Part shown: one piece after another, positions 52,781-61,910 of the stretch
How positions within the stretch are numbered: position 1 is the stretch's first letter
Layout: each line of letters begins with the position of its first letter
Origin: JANNWF01 sp038205755
Lineage (GTDB): Bacteria > Pseudomonadota > Gammaproteobacteria > Xanthomonadales > Xanthomonadaceae
Direction: 5' to 3'
DNA length: 64,000 bases
Assembly: GCA_038205755.1 (NCBI GenBank)
Contig: JBBRBN010000007.1
Span: forward strand, 1 to 64,000
Position numbers and translations under genes: made by a program
Notes under the pieces: generated by a model
The model's database searches: none
What the model was told of the DNA's origin: nothing
Seen by the model: only the letters and a program-made list of their open reading frames with translations

Positions 52781-54066
52781 TGCAAGGCTCCCATACTCGG
52801 CTCGATGCGCTGTCGCGATGCGCTGCGCGGGCGTGCCGATACTTGCGTGGCAGGGTCAAATCCGTCGGACTCCTCGGCCTCGCTATGGTCCTGCTCGTGG
52901 CGACGGCGCTGAACGACTTTCTCGGTCCGGTCCAACTCGTAGCTGACCCGCAGCAGCAGGCCGATCGCCGCGCAGGTCATCAGCACGCTCGATCCGCCTG
53001 ACGATATCAGCGGCAAGGTGAGCCCCTTGGTCGGCAGCAGGCCAAGATTGACGCCCACCGACACCAGTCCCTGCAGGCTGAGCCATAGCGCAACGCCGAA
53101 GGCGCAGAAGCCGACAAAACTGCGCCCCATCTCGACGCCGCGCAGACCGAGCCAGAAGGCGCGACCGCAGAGCACCACAAACACGCTTACCAGCAGCAGG
53201 ATGCCAACCAGTCCGGTTTCCTCGGCAATCACCGCGAAGATGAAGTCGGTGTGGGCTTCAGGCAGGTAGTAAAGCTTCTGGATCGAACCCCCCAACCCCA
53301 CGCCCAGCCATTCGCCGCGACCGATCGCGATCAGTGCCTGAGTCAGCTGGAAGCCACCAGCGAACGGGTCATCCCACGGATTCATGAACGAGGTCAGCCG
53401 ACGCACCCGGTAGGTCTCATTCAAGGCCGCCCATGCCAGCACCGGCGCCGCGACCAGGGCCGGACCAACGACGTGAACGACCTGCACACCACCCAGCCAG
53501 ATCATTCCGGCGGTGATGGCGCAGATCAGCAACATCGAGCCGAAGTCGGGCTGGAAGTACAGCAGGGTGACCATCACCGCCGCCACCAGCAGCGGCTTCA
53601 GGACGCCGAACCAGCGTGTCTGCACCTGGTCGCGATGGCGGGCCAGGTAGCTTGCCAGCCAGATGATCAGGATCAGCTTGACCGCCTCCACGACCTGGAA
53701 GTTGGACACACCCAGGGTGATCCAGCGGCTGGCGCCATTTACCGACACGCCGAGTCCGGGCACGAACACCAGCAGGAGCAGCACAAATCCGACGATCAGC
53801 AGGGTGCGGCTGTGGCGCTCGATCAGCTTGAGTTCGGTGCGCGCTACGATCAGCGCCAGAACGCTGCCAAGGGTGAGAAACACCGCGTGCCGGATCAGGA
53901 AATAGAAGGGCCCGACCCCATGCCCTTCGGCCACCGCGATCGAGCTTGACGACACCATCAGCAGACCGAAGGCCGCCAGCAGCACCGCGCTGAAGAACAG
54001 CACGCGGTCGTAGCGACCCTCGATCTCGTCAAGCCGGAAGGCTTGCTGGAAGCGCTCGGGGATCAC
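52777..54066 (-). CDS. ftsW: peptidoglycan glycosyltransferase FtsW
   Basis: A 429-residue SEDS protein with about ten membrane helices. It polymerises lipid II at the septum together with FtsI. SEDS signatures seen are PDFGSMLLICAITAGMIWLGG (in ...YFQPDFGSMLL), the segment LGVGLGGSIQKLYYLPEAHTDF with the catalytic-loop region before it, and PTKGLTLPLISSGGSSVLM. A C-terminal 50-residue hydrophilic tail (RRRHEQDHSEAEESDG) extends beyond the last helix. The start is GTG 54066; mraY ends 64 bp upstream. Confidence 0.95.
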   Translation of the reverse strand: MIPERFQQAFRLDEIEGRYDRVLFFSAVLLAAFGLLMVSSSSIAVAEGHGVGPFYFLIRHAVFLTLGSVLALIVARTELKLIERHSRTLLIVGFVLLLLVFVPGLGVSVNGASRWITLGVSNFQVVEAVKLILIIWLASYLARHRDQVQTRWFGVLKPLLVAAVMVTLLYFQPDFGSMLLICAITAGMIWLGGVQVVHVVGPALVAAPVLAWAALNETYRVRRLTSFMNPWDDPFAGGFQLTQALIAIGRGEWLGVGLGGSIQKLYYLPEAHTDFIFAVIAEETGLVGILLLVSVFVVLCGRAFWLGLRGVEMGRSFVGFCAFGVALWLSLQGLVSVGVNLGLLPTKGLTLPLISSGGSSVLMTCAAIGLLLRVSYELDRTEKVVQRRRHEQDHSEAEESDGFDPATQVSARPRSASRQRIEPSMGALQ

Positions 54067-54130
54067 GCGGCATTCCCTTCCGGTCGAGGGTGGGCAGCGC
54101 TTCGCGGCGGACCGATGCTGATGGCGGTCA

Positions 54131-55213
54131 TCAGCGCACCTTCAGCGTGGCAAGGCCGATCAGCACCAGCACCACGGTGATGATCCAGAAGCGGACGATG
54201 ACCCGCGGCTCGGGCCACCCTTTCAACTCGAAGTGGTGATGGATCGGGGCCATCCGGAATACCCGCCTGCCGGTCAGCTTGAAGCTCGCCACCTGCACCA
54301 TCACCGACAGCGTTTCGATCACAAAGATGCCGCCCATCACCACCAGCACCAGCTCCTGCCGCACGATCACCGCAATGGTGCCCAGCGCGGCGCCCAGCGC
54401 CAGCGCGCCGATGTCACCCATGAAGACCTGCGCCGGATAGGTGTTGAACCACAGAAAGCCGAGCCCGGCGCCGGCCATGGCGGCGCAGATGATGGTCAGT
54501 TCGCCGGCACCGGGGATCGACGGGATCTGCAGGTAAGCCGCGAACACCGCATGCCCCGAGGCGTAGGCAAAGAGGCCCAGCGCGCCGGCCACCAGCACCG
54601 CCGGCATGATCGCCAGTCCGTCGAGGCCGTCAGTCAGATTCACCGCGTTGGAGAATCCGACGATCCAGAAGTAGGCCACCACCACGAACAGCGCGCCCAT
54701 GGGAATTGCCACGGTCTTGAAGAACGGCACGTGGAACGCGGTGGCCGCCGGCACATCAGCCGTGACAAACAGCGCCAGCGCGGCGCTGAGTCCGACGATC
54801 GACTGCAGCAGGTACTTGGAGCGCGCCGGAAGTCCCTTCGGGTCGCGATCAACCACCTTGCGCCAGTCATCCCACCAGCCAATGGCGCCAAACGCGATCA
54901 GCACGCCGAGCACGATCCAGACGTAGCGGTTGCTCAGATCGGCCCACAGCAGGGTCGACAGGCTGATCGCAATCAGGATCAGCGCACCGCCCATGGTGGG
55001 CGTGCCAGCCTTGGACAGGTGTGACTGGGGACCGTCGCTGCGGATCGGCTGACCGCCCTTGAGGCGCGCCAGCTGGCGAATCACCCACGGACCCAGCAGC
55101 AGCGACAGCATCAGCGCGGTCAGGGCGCTCAGGATCGACCGGAAGGTGATGTAGCCAAACAGCGCAAACGCACGGTTCAGTTCAGCCAGCCACTGGGTCA
55201 GCTCATACAGCAT
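54131..55213 (-). CDS. mraY: phospho-N-acetylmuramoyl-pentapeptide-transferase MraY
   Basis: A 360-residue integral membrane enzyme that joins phospho-MurNAc-pentapeptide to undecaprenyl phosphate, giving lipid I. Family motifs are GTPTMGGALILIAI, the catalytic-site segment GFSNAVNLTDGLDGLA (with NLTDGLDGL) and MGDIGALALGAALG, and the terminal PIHHHFELKGWPE. Hydrophobicity fits ten helices. ATG 55213 lies 11 bp inside the end of murF, so the genes overlap. Confidence 0.98.
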   Translation of the reverse strand: MLYELTQWLAELNRAFALFGYITFRSILSALTALMLSLLLGPWVIRQLARLKGGQPIRSDGPQSHLSKAGTPTMGGALILIAISLSTLLWADLSNRYVWIVLGVLIAFGAIGWWDDWRKVVDRDPKGLPARSKYLLQSIVGLSAALALFVTADVPAATAFHVPFFKTVAIPMGALFVVVAYFWIVGFSNAVNLTDGLDGLAIMPAVLVAGALGLFAYASGHAVFAAYLQIPSIPGAGELTIICAAMAGAGLGFLWFNTYPAQVFMGDIGALALGAALGTIAVIVRQELVLVVMGGIFVIETLSVMVQVASFKLTGRRVFRMAPIHHHFELKGWPEPRVIVRFWIITVVLVLIGLATLKVR

Positions 55214-56591
55214 GGCCGACCTCCTTCCGCTCGTTGCCGCGCGGGCCGCTGACCAGCGCGGCGACGACCTGCTCCATCTGGCTGCCGCGCGAGCCCTTGA
55301 CGAGACACACCACGCCGGGCTTCAGGCGCGTCTGGAGCTCGGCGATCAGGGCCGACTGCTGTTCGAAATGGGCGGCTCCGGAACCGAAGCTGCGGGCCGC
55401 ATGCGCCGCCAGCGCGCCCACCGTGAACAGGCCGCCGAGCCCGGCCGCGCGCGCTTGGCGGCCGACCTCGGCGTGCAGCTCGGCGGCCTGCGGGCCAAGT
55501 TCGAGCATGTCGCCGAGCACCAGCCAGGCCTCTCCGCCAGCCTGCGCGAGACTTGCAATCGCCGCCGCCACCGAGGCGGGATTGGCGTTGTAACTGTCAT
55601 CGATCAGCTCGGCGCCGTTGCCCAGATTGAGCCGCGTCTGCCGACCAGCAACGGCCTCGGCACGGGCCAGGCCATCTGCCACGCGCTCAAGCGGTGCACC
55701 AACCGCAACCGCCATCGCCGCTGCAGCCAGCGCATTGCGCAGGTTGTGGCGCCCCGGCAGGGGCAGCTCGACGTCGATCTCCGCCGCGTTGGCCAGCAGC
55801 CGGAAGCGGCTGCCGGCAGCGCTGCAGCGAATCTCGAGCGCCCGCACATCGGCGTCAGCCTCCAGCCCAAAGCGTAATACCGGACGGCGACCGACACGCT
55901 GCGCAAACCATGGTCCGAAGACGTCGTCGGCATTGATCACCGCCGTGCCGTCGGCCGGGAGCGCGTCGTAGATAGCTGCCTTGGTTTCGGCAATGCCCAG
56001 CAGCGAACCCATCCGCTCCAGATGCGCCGGACCGATGTTGTTGACCAGCGCCACCTGCGGCGCGGCGATGGCGGCCAGGTGGGCGATGTCGCCTGGCTGG
56101 CCGGCGCCCAGCTCATAAATTGCAAAGCGGCAGTCGGCCGGCTCGTCGATCAGCGCCAGCGGCATGCCGATCTCGTTGTTGCGATTGCCGGCACTGGCGT
56201 AGGTCGGTGCGACCTGCGCGAGGATCGAGGCCAGCAGCGACTTCACCGTGGTCTTGCCGTTGCTGCCGGTCAATGCCAGCACCGTGGAGCGCCGCCCGGC
56301 GCGCAGACCGGCGGCGATCCGCCCCAGTGCCAGCACGGTGCTGTCGACCCGCAGCTGCGGAATGGCGACACCGGCGATCTCGCGCTCGACCAGCGCAGCG
56401 ACGGCGCCCGCGGCCGCCGCCTGGGCAACGAAGTCATGGCCATCGACACGTTCACCGGCCAGCGCTACAAACAGCGCATCCGCGCCGAGCGCGCGCGAAT
56501 CAATGCTCACCGTCGCGACCCGCGTGTTCAGCGCGCCGTGAACCCGGGCGCCGGCCCAGCTCGCCAGCTGCTCGATGCTCACCGGCCTCAT
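55203..56591 (-). CDS. murF: UDP-MurNAc-tripeptide--D-alanyl-D-alanine ligase MurF
   Basis: A 462-residue Mur ligase adding the D-Ala-D-Ala dipeptide made by Ddl. P-loop VLALTGSNGKTTVKSLLAS (near residue 105), then NNEIGMPLALI, NIGPAHLERMGSL, LIDDSYNANPASV and LVLGDMLELG are typical MurF motifs. ATG 56591 opens MRPVSIEQLASW and overlaps the murE stop (ATGA). The gene then overlaps mraY by 11 bp. Confidence 0.97.
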   Translation of the reverse strand: MRPVSIEQLASWAGARVHGALNTRVATVSIDSRALGADALFVALAGERVDGHDFVAQAAAAGAVAALVEREIAGVAIPQLRVDSTVLALGRIAAGLRAGRRSTVLALTGSNGKTTVKSLLASILAQVAPTYASAGNRNNEIGMPLALIDEPADCRFAIYELGAGQPGDIAHLAAIAAPQVALVNNIGPAHLERMGSLLGIAETKAAIYDALPADGTAVINADDVFGPWFAQRVGRRPVLRFGLEADADVRALEIRCSAAGSRFRLLANAAEIDVELPLPGRHNLRNALAAAAMAVAVGAPLERVADGLARAEAVAGRQTRLNLGNGAELIDDSYNANPASVAAAIASLAQAGGEAWLVLGDMLELGPQAAELHAEVGRQARAAGLGGLFTVGALAAHAARSFGSGAAHFEQQSALIAELQTRLKPGVVCLVKGSRGSQMEQVVAALVSGPRGNERKEVGHAV

Positions 56592-58066
56592 GCGCGCGCC
56601 TCCAGCCAGCGACTCGCGCACAGCGCATCGTCGAACGGATGCTTGCGCCCGGCAACCTCCTGGTAGCTCTCGTGGCCCTTGCCGGCGATCAGCACGGTGT
56701 CGGATGGACCGGCCTGCGCCAGCGCGAGGCCAATCGCCCTGGCCCGATCACGCTGCACGTGTACCCGCGTGCGATCGGCGAAACCTGCCAGCGTGTCGGC
56801 CACAATCTGCTCGCCGTCCTCGGCGCGCGGGTTGTCGTCGGTGAGGATAATGCGGTCGGCGCTCGCCTCGACCGCGCGCGCCATCTGCGGCCGCTTGCCG
56901 CGGTCGCGCTGGCCGCCACAGCCAAAGACGCAGATCAGCGTCCCGCGGGTATGTGCGCGCAGGCTGTCGAGCGCCTGAGTGAGGGCATCCGGCGTGTGCG
57001 CGTAGTCAACCACCACCAGCGGCGCGTCAGCACCTGCGTCAATCCGGTTCATGCGTCCGTTCACCGGTCGCAGCGCGGCCAGCCTGGCCGCGGTCTCAAC
57101 CAGCGAACAGCCGAGCGCACGCAGACAGCCGGCGACCGCCAGCAGGTTGTCGACATTGAAGCGTCCCAACAGGCGGCTGCTCAGCGCCACCCGCTGGTCG
57201 CCTTCAATCAACTCCAGCGCCAGCCCGGCGGCGTCGCAGCGGATGCTGCCGGCGCGCAGTCGAGCGGCGCGGTTGCCGGCGGCGCTGAGCGTCCAGCGAT
57301 CAAGGTCGGGGCTCAACGTGCCGCACAGCGCATGACCAAACGGATCATCAATATTGATCACCGCCGCGCGCAACGATGGCCAGGCAAACAGCCGCGCCTT
57401 GGCCGCACCGTAGCTGTCCATGTCGCCGTGGTAGTCGAGATGATCGCGGGTGAGATTGCTGAACACCGCAAGGTCGAACGCCACACCATCCACCCGCCCC
57501 TGATCCAGCGCATGCGATGACACTTCCATCGCCACCGTGCGCGCGCCGAGCGCGGCCAGCTCGGCCAGTGCGGCGTGCACACTGATGACATCGGGCGTGG
57601 TCCGCTCGCCGGCGCGCAGGCTGCCGGCAAAGCCCATGCCCAGCGTTCCGAGGCTGCCGGCCGGACCGTGCGCGCTGTCCTCCAGCGCCTGCGCGAGCAG
57701 CTGCACGGTCGAGGTCTTGCCGTTGGTGCCGGTGACGCCGATCAGCGTCAGCCGCGCCGATGGGCTGGCGTAGAAGCGATCAGCAATGGCGCCCAGCTGC
57801 TGTCGCAGGCCGGGCACCTCCAGCGCTGGCGACGGCCGCATGACGTCCGACGCCACCGGTGGCTCGAACAGGATGCAGGCGGCCCCGCGCTGCAGCGCCT
57901 CCCCGGCATGTCGGAGCCCATGGGTCGTGGCGCCGGCGAGTGCGACAAAAGCGGTCCCCTGGATTGCCTGGCGGCTGTCCAGCGTCAGACCGGACACCGC
58001 CAGCCCGGCCAAGGCTGGCGGAACCTCGACCACGCCGGCCAGCAGCTGCTGCAGCGGCATACCCAT
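56588..58066 (-). CDS. murE: UDP-MurNAc-dipeptide--meso-diaminopimelate ligase MurE
   Basis: A 492-residue Mur ligase. P-loop IGVTGTNGKTSTVQLLAQ (near residue 112). The carbamylated-lysine region and SSHALDQGRVDGVAFDLAVF follow, then FSNLTRDHLDYHG, VVDYAHTPDALTQAL and the DNPR motif (TDDNPRAEDGEQI) that marks meso-DAP specificity. ATG 58066 overlaps the ftsI stop by one base (TGATG); GTG 58069 is also in frame. Confidence 0.96.
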   Translation of the reverse strand: MGMPLQQLLAGVVEVPPALAGLAVSGLTLDSRQAIQGTAFVALAGATTHGLRHAGEALQRGAACILFEPPVASDVMRPSPALEVPGLRQQLGAIADRFYASPSARLTLIGVTGTNGKTSTVQLLAQALEDSAHGPAGSLGTLGMGFAGSLRAGERTTPDVISVHAALAELAALGARTVAMEVSSHALDQGRVDGVAFDLAVFSNLTRDHLDYHGDMDSYGAAKARLFAWPSLRAAVINIDDPFGHALCGTLSPDLDRWTLSAAGNRAARLRAGSIRCDAAGLALELIEGDQRVALSSRLLGRFNVDNLLAVAGCLRALGCSLVETAARLAALRPVNGRMNRIDAGADAPLVVVDYAHTPDALTQALDSLRAHTRGTLICVFGCGGQRDRGKRPQMARAVEASADRIILTDDNPRAEDGEQIVADTLAGFADRTRVHVQRDRARAIGLALAQAGPSDTVLIAGKGHESYQEVAGRKHPFDDALCASRWLEARA

Positions 58067-59877
58067 CACTGCAGCACGCCCAGACTGTCGGGCACTGCTT
58101 CGGCCTCGATCGGAAGCTGCACGACCTGCGCCGGCACGGTCGCGCGGGCAGCCGGCGCGGCAGGCATCGCTGCCAGAAGTCCAGCCACGTCATCCGGCGG
58201 CACGTCCATCACCCGCAGGGCACCTTCCATCATCCGGCCGAAGACGGGCGCCGCCACGAGGCCTCCGTAATAGTCGCGGCCGTGGGGATCATTGATCACC
58301 ACCACCACCGAAAACTTCGGATGACTGGCCGGAATCAGCCCGGCGAACAGGCTGATGTAGCGCTTCTGGTAGCCGCCAGCGACCGCCATGCGCGACGTAC
58401 CGGTCTTGCCGGCCGCGCGAAAGCCGGTCACCCGCGCACGCTGTGCGGTGCCCTCGAAGCCGGTGACGGTCTCGAGCATGTCGACCAGCGTCTGCGCCAG
58501 CTGCGGATCAATAACCTGTCGACCCGGACTGCGAGTGCCGTGGATGAAGGTCGGCGGCACCAGCACGCCGCCGTTGCCAATTGCGGCATACGCCTGGGCA
58601 AGCTGCAGCGCCGTGGTCGACAGACCGTAGCCGTAGGAAATCGTCGCCTTGTGGAGAATGCCCCAGCTGCGCGGCCCCGGCAGCACGCCAGGCGACTCAC
58701 CCGGGAAGCCAATGCCGGTCGCTTCACCGAAGCCGAAGCGCCGCAGCACGTCGTGGAAATGCTCGTTGGACATCTCCAGCGCCAGCTTGGTCGCTCCGAT
58801 GTTGGACGACTTGGTCAGCAGGCGGGTCAGGCTGATCTTGCCGTAGTTGCTGACATCGCGGATCGTGTGGCCGGCCAGCGGCATGGTGCCGGGGCTGGTA
58901 TCGAGGATCGATTCCGGAGTGAACTTGCCGGTTTCCAGCGCCGCCGCCACGGTGAACGCCTTGATCACCGAGCCGGGCTCGAAAACGTCGGTCAGGGCGC
59001 GGTTGCGGTAGGCGCCCAGCTCCACCGTATCGCGCGCATTCGGGTTGTACGACGGCTGATTGACCATCGCCAGCACTTCGCCGCTCTCAACTTCGAGCAC
59101 CACAACGGACCCGCTGGTGGCGCCGTGCTCAAGCAGCGCGGTCTTCAGCTCGCGGTAGGCGAAATACTGGATGCGGCGGTCGATGGACAGGACAAGGTCG
59201 CGGCCGGGCTCGGCGGCGCGAATCAGATCGACGTTCTCAACAATCCGCCCGCGGCGGTCGCGAATGACCTTCTTGGCGCCCGGCTTGCCGGTCAGCCACT
59301 CGTCGAACGCCAGCTCCAGGCCTTCCTGGCCGCGGTCGTCGATATTGGTGAAACCAAGCACGTGCGACAGCACCTCACCCATCGGGTAGAAGCGGCGGAA
59401 CTCGCGCTGCGACGACACGCCCGGAATGCCCAGCGCAAGGATCGCCTCGGCCTCGTCCGGATTGAGGTGGCGGCGCAGGTACGCGAATTCCTTGTCGGCA
59501 CGTTGGGCCAGCCGCTGTTGCAGCAGATCGACGCCGGTGCCGAGCGCCTCGGCCAGCTCGGGAATCCGCTCTGGGTGCAGCAGCAGCTCCTTCGGATTGG
59601 CCCAGATCGAAAGCACCGGCGAAGACACCGCCAGCGGCTCGCCGTTGCGGTCGGTCACCATGCCGCGCGAGGTCGCGATCGGCATTTCGCGCAGGAAGCG
59701 CGCGTCACCCTGCTGCTGGTAGAAGTCCTTGTCGATCAGCTGCAGGTCGACCGCCCGCACCACCAGGGCGATGGTCGACAACCCCAGCACCGCCACGGCG
59801 GCATACAGTCGGCGACGGGTGTCGAGCCACGGCTGGCGCGAACGGGCGGCGCGCGGTGGGTTGCGAGCGTGCTTCAT
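58066..59877 (-). CDS. ftsI: septal peptidoglycan transpeptidase FtsI (PBP3)
   Basis: A 603-residue class B penicillin-binding protein. A cytoplasmic basic tail, one membrane helix (LYAAVAVLGLSTIALVVRAV), the pedestal domain (FLREMPIATSRGMVTDRNG) and the transpeptidase domain are in order. Active-site motifs are SVIK (FEPGSVIKAFT, near residue 300), SSN (LTKSSNIGATK) and KTGTS (RAAGKTGTSRMA). It cross-links septal peptidoglycan with FtsW. ATG 59877 overlaps the ftsL stop (ATGA). Confidence 0.97.
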   Translation of the reverse strand: MKHARNPPRAARSRQPWLDTRRRLYAAVAVLGLSTIALVVRAVDLQLIDKDFYQQQGDARFLREMPIATSRGMVTDRNGEPLAVSSPVLSIWANPKELLLHPERIPELAEALGTGVDLLQQRLAQRADKEFAYLRRHLNPDEAEAILALGIPGVSSQREFRRFYPMGEVLSHVLGFTNIDDRGQEGLELAFDEWLTGKPGAKKVIRDRRGRIVENVDLIRAAEPGRDLVLSIDRRIQYFAYRELKTALLEHGATSGSVVVLEVESGEVLAMVNQPSYNPNARDTVELGAYRNRALTDVFEPGSVIKAFTVAAALETGKFTPESILDTSPGTMPLAGHTIRDVSNYGKISLTRLLTKSSNIGATKLALEMSNEHFHDVLRRFGFGEATGIGFPGESPGVLPGPRSWGILHKATISYGYGLSTTALQLAQAYAAIGNGGVLVPPTFIHGTRSPGRQVIDPQLAQTLVDMLETVTGFEGTAQRARVTGFRAAGKTGTSRMAVAGGYQKRYISLFAGLIPASHPKFSVVVVINDPHGRDYYGGLVAAPVFGRMMEGALRVMDVPPDDVAGLLAAMPAAPAARATVPAQVVQLPIEAEAVPDSLGVLQ

Positions 59878-60143
59878 GGCTGGATCACCCGCAGCTCGCT
59901 GGCGTCGGGGTACTTCATGCCCAGCGCGATGCGCGCCACTTGCTCGATTCGGTTGGTCTCGGCCCAGGTCGCCTGCTCCAGCTGCAGCCGGCCGAACTCG
60001 ATGTTGAGCTCGTCGCGCTCGCGCTCCAGCGCGGTCAAGGCCACGAACTGCTGGCGGTGCTCATGGCGCGCGTAGACCACGCCCACGCCGCTGCTTACCA
60101 CCAGCAGCAGAAGCAGCAGGAAGGCCACGATTCGCGCCATCAC
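59874..60143 (-). CDS. ftsL: cell division protein FtsL
   Basis: An 89-residue bitopic protein. One membrane helix (IVAFLLLLLLVVSSGVGVVY) is followed by a periplasmic coiled coil (ALERERDELNIEFGRLQLEQ) that zips with FtsB. The C-terminal YPDASELRVIQP ends the usual length. Position between rsmH and ftsI, with ATGA overlaps on both sides, confirms the call despite low sequence conservation in this family. Confidence 0.92.
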   Translation of the reverse strand: MMARIVAFLLLLLLVVSSGVGVVYARHEHRQQFVALTALERERDELNIEFGRLQLEQATWAETNRIEQVARIALGMKYPDASELRVIQP

Positions 60144-61078
60144 GGCAGTCGCTCGGCAACGCGCAGCACGGCGCTGCGGGCGCGCGGGTTGCGCGCCAGC
60201 TCGGCGGAGTCAGCGCGGGTGGCGCTGCCGACTTCGCGCAGCGTCAGGGTTTGGGCGGGCAGTTCGGGCAGACGCCGGTTGCCCGGCGCCGGGCGCGCCT
60301 TGGCGGCAATGAAGCGTTTCACCGCCCGATCCTCAAGCGAGTGGAAGCTGATCACCGCCAGCCGACCCCCCGGCCGCAGCCGTGCGTGGGCGGCATCCAG
60401 CCCGGCGTCGAGGTCCTGCAGTTCGCGGTTGATGTGGATTCGCAGCGCCTGGAAGCTGCGGGTTGCCGGATGCTTGCCCGGCTCGCGACGGCCGATGGCC
60501 GCCTCGATCAGCGCCGCCAGCTCCGACGTGCGCCGCAGCGGCGCTTGCGCGCGCCGCGCAACAATCGCGCGGGCGATCCGCCGACTCAGCTTCTCCTCGC
60601 CAAAGCGCCACAGCACATCGGCGATATCAGCCTCGTCGGCAGTTTGCAGCCAGTCGGCCACGGATTCACCGCTGTCGGGATCCATCCGCATGTCCAGCGG
60701 CCCGTCGTTCTGGAAGCTGAAGCCACGCTCGGCGCAATCCAGCTGCGGCGAGGAGACGCCCAGATCCAGCAGGATGCCGTCGAGCCCATCGGCGGTGGCA
60801 TTCCAGCCCGCGAGGTCAGCAAAACTGCCCCGCCGGGCGCCGACCCGCGCGTCCTCCGCCTGCAGTTGGGTGGCCTGCGCCATTGCCTCCGGGTCCTTGT
60901 CCATCACCAGCAGCCGCCCCTGCGGGCCAAGCCGATCAAGCACGCCGCGCGCGTGTCCACCGCGACCAAACGTGCCGTCCAGATAGCGTCCATCCGCCTT
61001 CACCCGCAGCCCTTCCATGACCTGCGCAAACAGCACCGGAATGTGATCGGGCTCCTGCACTGCAGGCGTCCCTGCCAT
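60140..61078 (-). CDS. rsmH: 16S rRNA (cytosine(1402)-N4)-methyltransferase RsmH
   Basis: A 312-residue SAM-dependent methyltransferase for 16S rRNA C1402 (formerly MraW). Motifs are HIPVLFAQVMEGL, YLDGTFGRGGHARGVL (SAM site), LLVMDKDPEAMAQA, GILLDLGVSSPQLD, GPLDMRMDP and LAVISFHSLEDRAVKRF. ATG 61078 starts 4 bp after the mraZ stop; the longer frame inside mraZ is not used. Its stop overlaps the ftsL start (ATGA). Confidence 0.97.
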   Translation of the reverse strand: MAGTPAVQEPDHIPVLFAQVMEGLRVKADGRYLDGTFGRGGHARGVLDRLGPQGRLLVMDKDPEAMAQATQLQAEDARVGARRGSFADLAGWNATADGLDGILLDLGVSSPQLDCAERGFSFQNDGPLDMRMDPDSGESVADWLQTADEADIADVLWRFGEEKLSRRIARAIVARRAQAPLRRTSELAALIEAAIGRREPGKHPATRSFQALRIHINRELQDLDAGLDAAHARLRPGGRLAVISFHSLEDRAVKRFIAAKARPAPGNRRLPELPAQTLTLREVGSATRADSAELARNPRARSAVLRVAERLP

Positions 61079-61082
61079 CCCG

Positions 61083-61532
61083 CTAGAGCCGCAGATCAAG
61101 CATGTCGTCGCTGACTTCGTCTTCGCCGATGGTCTGGCGAATCTGAGCCAGGTGCGCCTGCTCGCTCCACAGTTCAAATTTGCTTCCCATACCCAGCAGC
61201 ACGGCCCGCTTCTCGATGCCAGTCGCGTTGCGATGGCTGGCCGGCAGCAGCAGCCGACCGTTGCCATCCAGCTCGACGAAGGTCGCAGCACCGACCAGCT
61301 TCAGCTGCAGGGCGCGGTGCACCCGCTTGGCGTTCGGCAGCGCGTTCACCTGGTCACGCACGCGCTCCCACTCGGCTACCGGATACAGCCACAAACAACC
61401 CTGCTCGTAGGGGTTGTAGGCCACCACCAGGCGACTCGCACACTCACGCACGACGGTGTCACGGTGCGCGGTGGGCACCGCCAGCCGGCCCTTGTCGTCA
61501 ATCGTGATTGCTGTCTCGCCTTGGAAGTTCAT
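61083..61532 (-). CDS. mraZ: transcriptional regulator MraZ
   Basis: A 149-residue AbrB-like DNA-binding protein with two tandem MraZ repeats: ITIDDKGRLAVPTAHRD (near residue 9) and FVELDGNGRLLLPASHR (near 85), each with the DxxGR loop. MraZ forms ring-shaped oligomers and regulates its own dcw promoter by binding spaced TGGGN-type repeats. Such repeats are seen directly upstream. ATG 61532 opens MNFQGETAITID; an in-frame ATG six codons earlier is less likely. First gene of the dcw cluster. Confidence 0.97.
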   Translation of the reverse strand: MNFQGETAITIDDKGRLAVPTAHRDTVVRECASRLVVAYNPYEQGCLWLYPVAEWERVRDQVNALPNAKRVHRALQLKLVGAATFVELDGNGRLLLPASHRNATGIEKRAVLLGMGSKFELWSEQAHLAQIRQTIGEDEVSDDMLDLRL

Positions 61533-61577
61533 GACCACGGGGAACCACAATTTCCCCTAATTTCCTACGTCCGCCCA
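61533..61577 (-). promoter_or_regulatory. MraZ operator, five repeats at 10-bp spacing
   Basis: On the minus strand TGGGC, TAGGA, GGGGA, TGGTT and TGGTC occupy 61573-61577, 61563-61567, 61553-61557, 61543-61547 and 61533-61537, an exact 10-bp period. Known MraZ operators are three or four TGGGN boxes with this spacing. The first box overlaps the -10 element and the last abuts the mraZ start codon. Confidence 0.7.
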
Positions 61578-61605
61578 CATTAGGCACCGTGGAAACGCCT
61601 GTCAA
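61577..61605 (-). promoter_or_regulatory. dcw/mraZ sigma-70 promoter
   Basis: Perfect -35 TTGACA (61600-61605), 17-base spacer, -10 TAATGT (61577-61582), placing the start of transcription near 61570, about 38 bases before the mraZ start codon. It is the only clear promoter of the 16-kb division cluster. Confidence 0.7.
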
Positions 61606-61703
61606 GGAAAAGCGAAACTTTGCAAAGATCAGCTAAGCCCCTGCCACCGTTGAGTTTTCCGGACGCCACTTGGTCGTGAAGGTAAAGTGTCGAAAATACA
61701 TTT

Positions 61704-61726
61704 ACTTAGCAGTCATTGCTAAAGAA
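61704..61726. promoter_or_regulatory. palindrome in AT-rich patch upstream of mraZ
   Basis: TTAGCA-GTCAT-TGCTAA (arms 61706-61711 and 61717-61722) within an unusually AT-rich patch (about 61690-61735), some 100 bp upstream of the mraZ -35. It could be an operator or an UP-like or bent-DNA site. The rest of 61606-61910 shows no gene. Confidence 0.4.
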
Positions 61727-61910
61727 AACCTGAGGAATTGGGAGTTTCTGGCGTCGGCTCGCACAGTGCCGCCACCTACTGTTGCAACGCAGCATTGAGT
61801 ACGCCACCGGAACGACCGGGCCAACCGAAAATCCGGAGCTACGCGCGCCCCGATCCGGCCGGCCCGGCGGGCGTGTCGTCGCCTTGAGTTGCAGCAGCGA
61901 TCGGGCGCTC

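Noticed and set aside
57859..60075. 738-codon plus-strand open frame opposite ftsI and murE
   Set aside because: Fully antisense to two certain genes; composition (Arg, Gln, His, Gly) is typical of a high-GC shadow frame.
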